Below are positions 1-7,019 of a DNA stretch of 64,000 bases, piece by piece; position 1 is the stretch's first letter; each line of letters starts with the position of its first letter. The notes beneath the pieces are model-generated. The model had not been told where the DNA came from, did not search any database, and worked only from the letters and a program-made list of their open reading frames with translations. The translations under genes and the position numbers were made by a program. The stretch is from Gracilibacter sp. BRH_c7a (GTDB lineage: Bacteria > Bacillota > Desulfitobacteriia > Desulfitobacteriales > Syntrophobotulaceae), in contig LOEZ01000019.1 in assembly GCA_001516055.1 (NCBI GenBank), positions 1 to 64,000 of the forward strand, read 5' to 3'.

Positions 1-382
1 ACGCCTCTAACAGCTTTTCAGTTATAGTTAACCTTTGTTCAATAGCTTTCAGTTCTGAATTTATTTGAGCACAGTTTTTGCCACAACTTAGCTGGTCAAG
101 AATAGCTTTTTTTGCCTGTTCCATCTGGACATTCAATTCTTTTCGCATTGATATCTTTTGCAATGTATTATTTGTTTTATCGGCAAGCACTGTCTTAATT
201 TCTTCTGTGCTTAGCCCAAGTTTACGAAAAGTAGAAATTTTCTTTAAACGCTCTATATCACTTTCGCTGAAATCTCGATACCCGTTATCTAAGATATTAG
301 GAATTATCAATTTCTGTTCTGTGTAATATTCAATAGCCTTTTTTGTCAAATTTGCTATCTTACTTGCTTCATTAATCAACAT
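1..382 (-). CDS. MerR-family transcriptional regulator, C-terminal part outside the window
   Basis: A minus-strand reading frame starts at ATG 382-380 and stays open to the window edge (about 127 residues visible). It is preceded by GAGGTGAT. Residues 1-70 are a typical MerR winged helix: an N-terminal helix-turn-helix, then YYTEQKLI, NGYRDFSESDIERLKKI and FRKLGLSTEEIKTVL, followed by a lysine- and glutamine-rich dimerisation helix. Two cysteines sit in LSCGKNC, which could bind a metal or thiol, but the effector domain is cut off. The gene lies in the cassette that starts at base 548, next to attC-like site 1, so it may be a cassette-borne regulator. The family is clear; the signal sensed is unknown. 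Confidence 0.85.
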   Translation of the reverse strand, partial: MLINEASKIANLTKKAIEYYTEQKLIIPNILDNGYRDFSESDIERLKKISTFRKLGLSTEEIKTVLADKTNNTLQKISMRKELNVQMEQAKKAILDQLSCGKNCAQINSELKAIEQRLTITEKLLEA

Positions 383-542
383 ATCAATCACCTCAAAAGA
401 ATCATAAACTAGCACCCAAGGTGATAGTCAATTGTTTTTGTAAGTAAATATATTATCTTGCTTCCCGTAATCTTACAATTTCGCACTAGCTACTACAAAT
501 TCTGTAATCCGCGCAGGACGCGCGGCCTTCGCGTACGGTTTC

Positions 543-622
543 AGATAACGTCCTGCGAATTTACGAAGTCTGGTTATTACATTCATATTCTCTCAGATTT
601 TGCAAATTCGCTGTTATACGAT
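543..622 (-). repeat. attC-like site 1 (between cassettes E and F)
   Basis: Plus-strand view: AGATAACG at 543-550 and TGTTATACGAT at 612-622 are the outer boxes. The inner stem is GCGAATTT (555-562) against AAATTCGC (604-611). The apical part carries GAAGTCTGG facing TCAGATTTTG, shared with site 5. Confidence 0.75.
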
Positions 623-802
623 GGTGAGATAATCAGCTCCAAAGCCTATCTAATTATTAAAATTCCAGTACTTTCTGAGCCGTTATCCATCTTAATCTTC
701 CATCATTGTTATAAAATTTAGATAACCTCCCCAGTGTTCTCAATGCGCCCCAATTGATTTCATAAGTATTAGGAAGACTCGTATTTAGGCTTTAACATGT
801 TA

Positions 803-1351
803 CTATTTCAAATCTTTTTGCCGCTTTTCATAAGCATTACTATACATTTCAATTAGTTTGGGCCTAAATATTTCCCATTTTTCTTCAAGTTTTACCAACT
901 CGCTTCTTATTTCTTCAATTTCAGTTTTTATATGATCTGGATTACTTGAATAATAGTTCATTCTCATAGCAATATTTAGTGCTATCCTATGAATTAATAA
1001 TGTTTCATTATAGTCAAATTCTTGAACCTCATATAATTTTCCATAGTTTTGAACTAACGTTGAAGATTTCGAAGCACTATCAAAAATTCTATTAAATAAA
1101 TCCATTGATCTATGCTCAAAAATTTTATTGTGTTCATTGTAATTAAGAACTTGCATTTTACAATCATAAATAACAATGTCCAGCATATCTCTTAACAAAT
1201 TCAATGAACTAGTAAAATCATCAAATTTCTCTTCTCGGAGTGCTAGCTGATGTGAATTTTTGTTTAATTTAATAGCTAGGTAATATGAAATTAGTCCCCC
1301 TATTGCTCCACTTAATAATGCTGATATTGAAATTTCAAATGTAATTTCCAT
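803..1351 (-). CDS. hypothetical membrane-anchored protein (cassette E)
   Basis: 182 residues, starting at ATG 1351 after GGGAG five bases upstream. Residues 7-27 form one hydrophobic segment containing a glycine-rich stretch (SGAIGGLISYYLA). The rest is charged and predicted mostly helical, ending in a lysine-rich tail (YEKRQKDLK). The likely topology is a single N-terminal anchor with a cytoplasmic helical domain. No family is recognised. It is the only gene of cassette E and is transcribed towards attC-like site 1. AT-rich codon use fits its cassette neighbours but not the GC-rich methyltransferase of cassette D. Confidence 0.65.
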   Translation of the reverse strand: MEITFEISISALLSGAIGGLISYYLAIKLNKNSHQLALREEKFDDFTSSLNLLRDMLDIVIYDCKMQVLNYNEHNKIFEHRSMDLFNRIFDSASKSSTLVQNYGKLYEVQEFDYNETLLIHRIALNIAMRMNYYSSNPDHIKTEIEEIRSELVKLEEKWEIFRPKLIEMYSNAYEKRQKDLK

Positions 1352-1434
1352 TCTTACTCCCTTTCGTCCTCGCTTGTCGAATAACTGTGTTATCCGGTAC
1401 CTCAGGCTTCATGCTCTGAAATGATTATCTCCAT

Positions 1435-1519
1435 ATCGTATAACGTTTCGCCGGTTCCCGCCGCGCCCTAAACGCATTCATCATCCTCCAAGTGGCGGGA
1501 ACCGGCTGTTCTACGACGT
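1435..1519 (-). repeat. attC-like site 2 (between cassettes D and E)
   Basis: Outer boxes are ATCGTATAACG (1435-1445) and TGTTCTACGACGTAT (from 1507 in plus view). The inner stem is a perfect 13 bp: GCCGGTTCCCGCC (1450-1462) with GGCGGGAACCGGC (1494-1506). The terminal loop contains CATTCATCATCCTC, also found in site 6. Confidence 0.75.
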
Positions 1520-1638
1520 ATCGTGCCCCGTAATTCAGACAGCGCCCGGATGGCGCTGCCTTAAATATCTAGCAAACAGCACCAGCATCATAAAATAAAA
1601 ACCTTATCAAAGCTTTATAACTATGTATCGGAGAATAC

Positions 1639-2037
1639 TCACTCTATAAATGGAGTTTTGCAAACCAAACAAAAAGCTCTATGTACGCAAACAAAATTGC
1701 CACATTCTTTACAAGTCCATTTATTCTCCTCACTCCGCAAAAATGAATCAGTACCATATTGCTTTATTTGCTCAAGGTTTTCAAGCATGCTCATATGATA
1801 TTTCGTTCGATAGCGCTTATCTAACTGTTTTAACCTCCGGCAAGGGTATTTATCGCATTCAAAGCAAAATCCTGATTTATTGCTTTGAATTACAGAACAG
1901 TTTTTGATTATGCATCTGACCCTAAGGTCTATCTCAATCCGACACCCTTTGCAATGATTTTTCTCCCTTTGGTTACCTAAGCAAAGTCTGCAATTCATAC
2001 CACAAGGAGCAATCAATTCTTCTTTCATTTTGTTCAT
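1639..2037 (-). CDS. DUF3795 cysteine-rich protein (cassette D)
   Basis: About 132 residues with the DUF3795 cysteine pattern: PCGMNCRLC, CKGC, C and C spaced through residues 30-50, then FCFECDKYPCRRLKQLDKRYRTKY. A second zinc-ribbon-like set follows near the C-terminus (CKEC then CLVC). The cysteine clusters suggest zinc or an iron-sulfur cluster, but no biochemical role of the family is established that I can state. Two earlier in-frame starts exist (2049 GTG, 2046 ATG) but lie too close to the GAGGAG ribosome site, so ATG 2037 is preferred with moderate certainty. The gene is AT-rich and next to attC-like site 2, so it behaves as a cassette gene. Confidence 0.75.
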   Translation of the reverse strand: MNKMKEELIAPCGMNCRLCLGNQREKNHCKGCRIEIDLRVRCIIKNCSVIQSNKSGFCFECDKYPCRRLKQLDKRYRTKYHMSMLENLEQIKQYGTDSFLRSEENKWTCKECGNFVCVHRAFCLVCKTPFIE

Positions 2038-2176
2038 CTCATACATCACTCCTCAGAATATAATAATGACGCATCATTCTGCTGTTACGAAAAATCCGGC
2101 TGCCACAAAGAAATACCTTAATCCCATTTCGTACGCGCCATGGACGGCGCTCCCCCAGGTAGTTCCAGTTGTTGCA

Positions 2177-2209
2177 CATTATAAGAATTTTACGACGCAT
2201 TATAAGAAT
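2177..2209 (+). repeat. 12 bp direct repeat, possible decayed cassette junction
   Basis: CATTATAAGAAT occurs at 2177-2188 and again at 2198-2209, separated by TTTACGACG. That spacer resembles the R''-side TTCTACGACG of site 2. It may be what is left of an attC between the DUF3795 and methyltransferase genes, or chance. Confidence 0.3.
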
Positions 2210-2217
2210 ACAAAAGT

Positions 2218-3045
2218 TTACCGGGCTCTGAGTTGCCAGAAAGCCACTGCGCTTGCTGCAGCAACATTCAGCGAGTCCACGTTATGGGACATGGGGATAC
2301 GCGCGGTGTAATCACAGTGGGCTACCGTGTTGGGTGCCAGTCCATTACCTTCTGTACCCAGTATGATAGCAAGCTTTTCATGGGCCATGAGCTGCGGATC
2401 GTCTATGCTGACAGCGGTATCACTTAAAGCCATGGCAACGGTCTTAAAGCCCAGCTTGCGCAGACTCTCCATGCCCGGCTGCGGCCACTGTGAGGGCTCG
2501 CTGCCAATACGGGCCCATGGCACTTGGAAGATAGTTCCCATGCTCACCCTCACCGCACGCCGGCACATTGGGTCACAGCATGAGGGGGTAAGCAGCACGG
2601 TATCGATGCTTAGTGCCGCAGCCGAGCGAAAAATAGCACCGACGTTGGTAGAGTCCGCAATACCTTCAAGCACAGCCACTCGACTTGCACCAGCACACGC
2701 CTCCTCAACGCTGGGTAGATGAGGACGACGCATGGCACAAAGCACACCTCGGGTCAGCTGAAAGCCGGTCAGCCTTGCTAGCAGGTTACTATCGGCAGTA
2801 TAGACAGGGATATCTCCGCAGCGGGTGATTATACCTTGCGCCTGCCCTGCAATGTATTTGCGCTCCATCAAAAGCGAAATAGGCTCACATCCAGCGTCGA
2901 GGGCAAGTCCAATTATCTTAGTACTCTCCGCAATAAAGATGCCCATCTCCGGCTCCAAACGGTTGCGCAACTGCGTTTCCGTCAGGCGAGCAAAGACATC
3001 CAAATTGGGCGATGAAAAGTCGCTTATCTCAATGATGTTTGACAT
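2218..3045 (-). CDS. TrmH/SpoU-family RNA 2'-O-methyltransferase (cassette D)
   Basis: 275 residues, ATG at 3045 after AAGGGGAT. It has an N-terminal substrate-binding domain (residues 1-110, FIAESTKIIGLALDAG) and then the SPOUT knot: motif 1 GIADSTNVGAIFRSAAAL near 130, motif 2 LAIILGTEGNGL near 225 and motif 3 IPMSHNVDSLNVAAASAVAF near 250. These bind AdoMet and the ribose 2'-OH of rRNA or tRNA. The exact target nucleotide cannot be told. Base composition is clearly more GC-rich than every neighbouring cassette gene, which points to a different donor. It sits at the start of cassette D, next to attC-like site 3. Some members of this family give resistance to ribosome-targeting antibiotics, but nothing here proves that. 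Confidence 0.85.
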   Translation of the reverse strand: MSNIIEISDFSSPNLDVFARLTETQLRNRLEPEMGIFIAESTKIIGLALDAGCEPISLLMERKYIAGQAQGIITRCGDIPVYTADSNLLARLTGFQLTRGVLCAMRRPHLPSVEEACAGASRVAVLEGIADSTNVGAIFRSAAALSIDTVLLTPSCCDPMCRRAVRVSMGTIFQVPWARIGSEPSQWPQPGMESLRKLGFKTVAMALSDTAVSIDDPQLMAHEKLAIILGTEGNGLAPNTVAHCDYTARIPMSHNVDSLNVAAASAVAFWQLRAR

Positions 3046-3136
3046 CTTATCCCCTTATGTTTTCTCTCAGTATATAGTACGAAATTATGTTCTCGTCTAA
3101 ATCCCGCCATGGACGGCGGGTGGTCTCGCAGGAAAT

Positions 3137-3218
3137 GTCATATAACGTCCCGGCAGTTCCCGAAGCGTCATAATACATTCATCTATTCTAAGTTTTGGGA
3201 ACTGCCTGTTATGTAAAG
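3137..3218 (-). repeat. attC-like site 3 (between cassettes C and D)
   Basis: ATATAACG and TGTTATGTAAAG are the outer boxes. The stem is GGCAGTTCCC (3152-3161) with GGGAACTGCC (3197-3206). An unpaired G then precedes AA/TT pairing, like the extrahelical base of known attC sites. Confidence 0.75.
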
Positions 3219-3273
3219 TCGCGCGCCCTCAGAACCAGAGGCCGACAGGACGTCGGTCCCTTGAATCCTACAT

Positions 3274-4236
3274 TTATTTTAGGGCGTTCAAACTATTCAT
3301 AGTATCTATGCCTTTTTCAGTTAATTCAATCATTTCTGTGCCTTTTTTATCAACAAAGCTCTTAATTAATCCTAATTGAGTATATTGATTTTTAACAACT
3401 AGTGCTTGTTGTCGGTCAACGTAATACCCATCTACAAACGCACTAACTGCATCAATAAAGTCTTGCGCCTCATGTCGTCCAGTCAACCTTAGAGATATAA
3501 ATTTATATAATTCGTCAAGCGTAGTCTCAATATCTTTCTCATGCGTAACTGTATTAGATGTAAAAACATAATGTATTTCTGTATAATGTAACTTTATTTT
3601 GAAACCATAAAACGGTAGTTCACTATCTACTTCAGCAATAGAATTTATTGAGTATTCACTGACTTGCTTTTGTAAGATATCATTTTGCTTTTTTAGTTCA
3701 ATAATTTGCTTTAGCAATTCATTTTGATCATATTCTCCACCACGTTGCCATCCGGGTCTATTTATTTCTTGTTTTGCTCTCATAATAGATATCGCCACTT
3801 TTCCAACTAGATCACTACTATCTTTCCAAAGACTTGCAAGGCGATTACGCATAGCACGGCTTTTAAACTCTGCTAATTTTCCATTTTTAATAGCATCTGT
3901 CTCTTTTTTCGATGGATCTAATTCTACTGAATCATCAATACTAAACACTAACACGGGAACACCTTTTGATATTGCATAATCATATTCCATCTCAGTATAA
4001 CTACGATCAGTTGCTTCGTTAATTGACCCATATCTACCTCCAATAATAAGAATATAATAATCACATAAGTCAATAACTTTTTTTATGACATTAAATTGTT
4101 CTTCATCAGTAGCAACAAAAGCTTCCATACCTGAGGGAATACAATCTGCCATTAGAAGCAAGTCCAATACTTTTTTTCGTTCATCAAATAAATCTTTAAA
4201 TGTTGAGCTTATGAATACTTGATATTTTTTATCCAT
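3274..4236 (-). CDS. DUF4062 domain protein, possible defence or signalling protein (cassette C)
   Basis: 320 residues, starting at ATG 4236 (MDKKYQVF) with GGAG six bases upstream; an upstream ATG at 4248 has no room for a ribosome site. Residues 4-110 are a DUF4062 domain: VFISSTFKDLFDERKKVLD, then IIGGRYGSI and SYTEMEYDYAISKGVPVLVF. This is a TIR-like flavodoxin-fold domain often found at the N-terminus of multi-domain signalling or anti-phage proteins. A short coiled coil (NELLKQIIELKKQNDILQKQ) links to a C-terminal half with a winged-helix-like end (residues 240-320). No NACHT or other ATPase follows. A defence role is inferred from family habits and from its place as a mobile cassette. 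Confidence 0.75.
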   Translation of the reverse strand: MDKKYQVFISSTFKDLFDERKKVLDLLLMADCIPSGMEAFVATDEEQFNVIKKVIDLCDYYILIIGGRYGSINEATDRSYTEMEYDYAISKGVPVLVFSIDDSVELDPSKKETDAIKNGKLAEFKSRAMRNRLASLWKDSSDLVGKVAISIMRAKQEINRPGWQRGGEYDQNELLKQIIELKKQNDILQKQVSEYSINSIAEVDSELPFYGFKIKLHYTEIHYVFTSNTVTHEKDIETTLDELYKFISLRLTGRHEAQDFIDAVSAFVDGYYVDRQQALVVKNQYTQLGLIKSFVDKKGTEMIELTEKGIDTMNSLNALK

Positions 4237-4385
4237 ATTTTTCTCCATCCTTAAAATTTATTATTATTATTATTAAATGGATTAACCCAGATTTTATACC
4301 ATTGTCTATGCACATGTAATTACCACAAAATCACAAGGACTTTCACATTTAATCCGCCGCAGGACGCGGCGGCTTCGCGCGCGAT

Positions 4386-4467
4386 TTTATATAACGTTCT
4401 GAGCACTCCCGCAGCGTCATACTACTTGCATATTGGCAAAGTTGCGGGAGTGCTCTGTTCTACGAAG
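4386..4467 (-). repeat. attC-like site 4 (between cassettes B and C)
   Basis: ATATAACG (plus view) and TGTTCTACGAAG frame a perfect 13 bp stem: GAGCACTCCCGCA (4401-4413) with TGCGGGAGTGCTC (4443-4455). The loop starts GCGTCAT, as in sites 3 and 6. Confidence 0.75.
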
Positions 4468-4590
4468 TGGGGGGACCCGCGGAGCCAGAGACGGCCACGG
4501 ATGGCCGTCCACCAGACAATCACTAACCGATAATGTACAGAATATTAACATTATGAAGTTAAACGTCTTCTGATAATGCTTATAATATAC

Positions 4591-4911
4591 CTAACCCCAA
4601 ATCATTGATGGGAACACTAAATATAGAAAACAAGTCGCCATTACACAAATAATAAAAAAAGCAATTGAAAAGTATTTAAAATCTGTAAACTTGTAAATTA
4701 GGAAACTAGCTAACCCCATAATAATAGTATAAGATAATGGAATTAAAATCATATTTATATGTGTTGTAAAATTGATAAATTCTGCTATGGTATAATTTTT
4801 ATCTCCCTTTAGAACTTCTAGAGCAAAAAAGAAATACTGTACAATGAATAAAGCATTAACAATAATAGAAGAAAATACTCCCAATATAATTTGCATTGTC
4901 TTTTTTAGCAA
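4591..4911 (-). CDS. small integral membrane protein (cassette B)
   Basis: 106 residues starting at TTG 4911, eight or so bases after an AAAGGGGGGAT ribosome site. Three or four hydrophobic segments are visible: residues 5-33, 50-70 and 75-103, with few charges in between. No signal peptide cleavage or known motif is seen. It is the only gene in cassette B. Cassette arrays often carry such small membrane proteins of unknown role. The TTG start and lack of relatives I can recall keep confidence moderate. Confidence 0.6.
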   Translation of the reverse strand: MLKKTMQIILGVFSSIIVNALFIVQYFFFALEVLKGDKNYTIAEFINFTTHINMILIPLSYTIIMGLASFLIYKFTDFKYFSIAFFIICVMATCFLYLVFPSMIWG

Positions 4912-5039
4912 TTATATATCCCCCCTTTACTTGGATAAAAAAATAATCTTTAGTTTGACTTACTAACCAATCGCCATAATTAAAACTCCAGCCTCGCCCA
5001 CTAAATTGGCGCAAGGATGCGCCAGCCTATTGCCCCCCA

Positions 5040-5123
5040 TTTCGTAGAACGGTTCGCGTGTTACCGAAGTCTGGTTACTACTTTCATATTCTCTCAGATT
5101 TTGGTAACACGCTGTTATCGGAT
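5040..5123 (-). repeat. attC-like site 5 (between cassettes A and B)
   Basis: TTCGTAGAACG and TGTTATCGGA frame GCGTGTTACC (5056-5065) paired with GGTAACACGC (5103-5112). The apical GAAGTCTGG and TCAGATTTTG arms are nearly identical to site 1, although the variable stems differ. Confidence 0.75.
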
Positions 5124-5188
5124 GGGTGAGGCCCCCCGAAGCCAGAGTGCGACAGGACGTCGCACCCTTGAACTCTCCGTAATTATAA

Positions 5189-5848
5189 CTATTGAACTTC
5201 ATTTAGTGCTTCAAGACGATCATATAAATAATGAGTCGATATATTATATAAATTATCTCCGATTTCTCTAAATCGCTCTATAATATTCTCCAGATCTATT
5301 ACCACATTGTCGAATTCATCTATATAAAAATGATTAATATGTTTCTGACTAAAAGGATATCTTGCAAAATCCATATTATCTTTAAATTTCCCGCTTGAAT
5401 TATCTCCAATTTTAGCGAATAATTCTTCAATATATTTTCTTAAATTTAGAGTTAACTTCTTGAATTGCTCTCTTCTCTCCCGTTCCTCCTCGAACTCATT
5501 TACTCTTGAACAAACAACATGGAATATTTGCTTGATATTATGTTCACCTTCGATTTTCATATCTTTCTCTAAAAGAATATTTAATGTCCATGTAATTGCT
5601 TTTAAGTATAGCTCTATTGCATGATTAGCATTAAACAGTATTGGAAAAATAACTATATCAGCTTTCTTATCCCAATTATCGGCCAGTACTTGTTCTCCGA
5701 GTAATATTGAAGACCTCATAAATCCTCGCGCTATTGTAATCATGTTGCTAATATGTGAATGTTTATTTGTTCTCCAATTTAGATATGCATTCTTATTAAT
5801 ATCTATATTGTAAGAGAATACATCCTTCATTTTTGTCTCTCCATTCAT
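5189..5848 (-). CDS. HEPN-like hypothetical protein (cassette A)
   Basis: 219 residues from ATG 5848 (MNGETKMKDVF) with AGGAAG upstream. A longer frame to 5932 runs through the GGA hairpin and attC-like site 6 and is therefore not the true start. The protein is helical. The segment FPILFNANHAIELYLKAI (about residues 64-81) resembles the HEPN-type signature of a helical bundle that packs against a nucleotidyltransferase or acts as an RNase in abortive-infection and toxin systems. The canonical RNase motif R-x4-6-H is not obvious, so catalytic activity is doubtful. The C-terminal half is a long charged helix with FEEERERREQFKKLTLNLRK. HEPN assignment is tentative. Confidence 0.6.
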   Translation of the reverse strand: MNGETKMKDVFSYNIDINKNAYLNWRTNKHSHISNMITIARGFMRSSILLGEQVLADNWDKKADIVIFPILFNANHAIELYLKAITWTLNILLEKDMKIEGEHNIKQIFHVVCSRVNEFEEERERREQFKKLTLNLRKYIEELFAKIGDNSSGKFKDNMDFARYPFSQKHINHFYIDEFDNVVIDLENIIERFREIGDNLYNISTHYLYDRLEALNEVQ

Positions 5849-5899
5849 AATTTCTTCCTTGCCAATCCGCCGCAGGACGCGGCGGTCTTGCCTCATCTT

Positions 5900-5981
5900 T
5901 CCGATAACGTCCTCGGATTTCCGCAGCGTCATTACACATTCATCATCCTCTAAGTTGCGGTAAATCCGTTGTTAGCCGAAG
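5900..5981 (-). repeat. attC-like site 6 (upstream edge of cassette A)
   Basis: CCGATAACG and TTGTTAGCCGAAG frame CGGATTTCCGCA (5914-5925) paired with TGCGGTAAATCCG (5956-5968), with one bulged base. Because this is a full attC hairpin and not an attI, the cassette that owned it (higher coordinates) has been lost or truncated. The DNA beyond 5985 shows no further site. Confidence 0.7.
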
Positions 5982-6232
5982 TTTTCCCGTGCGTGTGAGA
6001 AAACTCATGCACAATTAATAGAATAATTTCATATTATGCAATAATTTCCGTTATTAATCTAATAGAACTTTTTTACTAATGTTTTTAGGTTCCACTTCCG
6101 ATATTTTATAATAAGGAAATAAATAAGATTGATGTGGTACTGAAGGCGAGTATTTGGGTATAATAATAAAACAATTGTTATAATTGAAATTCAATGTTAA
6201 AATATTATTGTATAAGTAAAGGAGAGAATCAT

Positions 6233-6484
6233 ATGAGTGAAAATATTCAAGATATTGACTATCAATGGTTTCTTGAAAATTATTCTGAACTTTTTGCTAA
6301 ACATGGTGTTTCATATTTAGCAATAAAAAACAAAACTATTCTTGGCGTATATGAATCATATGCTGATGGAGTTAGAAGTGTAAGTAATAAGGAAAAGCCA
6401 GGAACTTTTATTGTTCAAAATTGTAATGGTAATGAATCGGCTTATACAAACTATATTGCATCAACAAACTTTTTTAAACAATAA
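6233..6484 (+). CDS. small conserved protein paired with a retropepsin-like gene
   Basis: 83 residues from ATG 6233 with AAAGGAGAG upstream; the frame opens earlier at 6194 but without a ribosome site. The sequence (DYQWFLENYSELFAKHGVSY then AIKNKTILGVYESYADGVRS and GTFIVQNC) has the look of the small DUF5678-like alpha/beta proteins that describe self-modification or surface roles poorly. It is 34 bases before the retropepsin-like gene on the same strand, so the two are probably co-transcribed. Function unknown. Confidence 0.65.
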   Translation: MSENIQDIDYQWFLENYSELFAKHGVSYLAIKNKTILGVYESYADGVRSVSNKEKPGTFIVQNCNGNESAYTNYIASTNFFKQ

Positions 6485-6518
6485 AGATATTTGAAATAAA
6501 AGGTTGAGGTTCATACTA

Positions 6519-7019
6519 ATGCAAAATGGAACTCCAGAATTTCGTGCTTTCACCATGTCAAGCAGTATACTTGTAAACCGACTTGTTAGTGATGCTACTG
6601 TAGTATTCGGAGAAAATAAATTAGTAGTTAAAGCATTATGGGATACGGGTGCTACTGGCACTTGTATTTCAGCAGAAGTTGTTCAAAAATTATCATTGAT
6701 TCCAACTGGAAAGAAAAATATTTGTACACCATCTGGCACTAAAGAAGTGAATACATATTTACTTAATATAGTTTTACCTAATAATGTTGGAATAAAAGAT
6801 GTTGAGGTTTGTGATACAGACATCGGTAATCAGGGAATTGGCATGCTTATTGGAATGGATATTATTGGGATCGGAGATTTTGCTGTAAGTAACTATAATA
6901 ATAAAACAATATTTTCTTTTAGGTATCCATCAAAACATAAAATCGATTTTGTACATGAAATCAATTTACAAAATTTAATTGGTAAAAAACATGGAAAAGG
7001 GAAAAGAAAGAAAAAGTAA
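6519..7019 (+). CDS. retropepsin-like aspartic protease domain protein
   Basis: 166 residues from ATG 6519 (MQNGTPEF), after AGGTTGAGG; a TTG at 6504 is less likely. The catalytic motif of retroviral-type aspartyl proteases is seen in ALWDTGATGTCISAEVVQKL (about residues 40-59; Asp of DTGA is the active residue). The second half holds the flap-like strands and LLIGMDIIGIGDFAVSN, matching the conserved LIGxDxL block of the fold. The C-terminus is very basic (KKHGKGKRKKK). Such proteins form dimers that cleave peptides. No signal peptide is present, so it acts inside the cell. It follows the 83-residue gene in a likely two-gene operon, a pairing that may be functional. Confidence 0.75.
   Translation: MQNGTPEFRAFTMSSSILVNRLVSDATVVFGENKLVVKALWDTGATGTCISAEVVQKLSLIPTGKKNICTPSGTKEVNTYLLNIVLPNNVGIKDVEVCDTDIGNQGIGMLIGMDIIGIGDFAVSNYNNKTIFSFRYPSKHKIDFVHEINLQNLIGKKHGKGKRKKK

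Larger units (their letters stand above)
509..5885. repeat. family of ten short GGA-loop hairpins flanking cassette genes
   Basis: GC-rich stems of 5-8 bp with loop AGGAC, AGGA, ATGGAC or CGGA(T) in the plus strand. Near cassette starts: 509-525, 3103-3120, 4354-4372, 5007-5024 and 5867-5885, plus 2135-2150 inside cassette D. Near cassette ends: 1540-1558, 3241-3258, 4490-4509 and 5147-5165. The stems are different in sequence (for example CCGCCGC/GCGGCGG, GTGCGAC/GTCGCAC, GACGGCCA/TGGCCGTC), so pairing is conserved by compensation. Three of the end hairpins are preceded by CCAGAG in the plus strand. Cassette E has neither. No U-tract follows them, so they do not look like ordinary terminators. 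Function unknown. Confidence 0.7.
543..5981 (-). mobile_element. integron-like cassette array without a visible integrase (CALIN-like)
   Basis: Six attC-like sites share one orientation and separate minus-strand genes. If exchange occurs at G|TT of each R' box (minus strand), the cassettes are A 5050-5907, B 4395-5049, C 3146-4394, D 1444-3145, E 549-1443, and F from 548 off the window edge. The first bases of A (TTATCGG), B (TTCTACGAA) and E (TTATACGAT) are exact reverse complements of the R'' box at the far end of the same cassette. C matches with one mismatch. D does not match well and carries two genes. An integrase would be expected above base 6000, but none of the genes there is a tyrosine recombinase. 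The attC reading rests on structure and boundary logic, not on a covariance-model search. Confidence 0.75.

Noticed and set aside
458-721. Plus-strand open frame of 87 codons
   Set aside because: It runs through attC-like site 1 and a GGA hairpin, has no ribosome site, and its product looks random.
4963-5202. Minus-strand open frame of 79 codons
   Set aside because: It spans attC-like site 5 and two hairpins; it is a by-product of the structured DNA.
509-5885. CRISPR array from the regularly spaced hairpins
   Set aside because: The units differ in stem sequence, spacing ranges from hundreds to over a thousand bases, and the gaps hold genes.
5900-5981. attI site at the start of the array
   Set aside because: It has the full double-stem form with complementary arms, so it is an attC; attI sites lack this hairpin.
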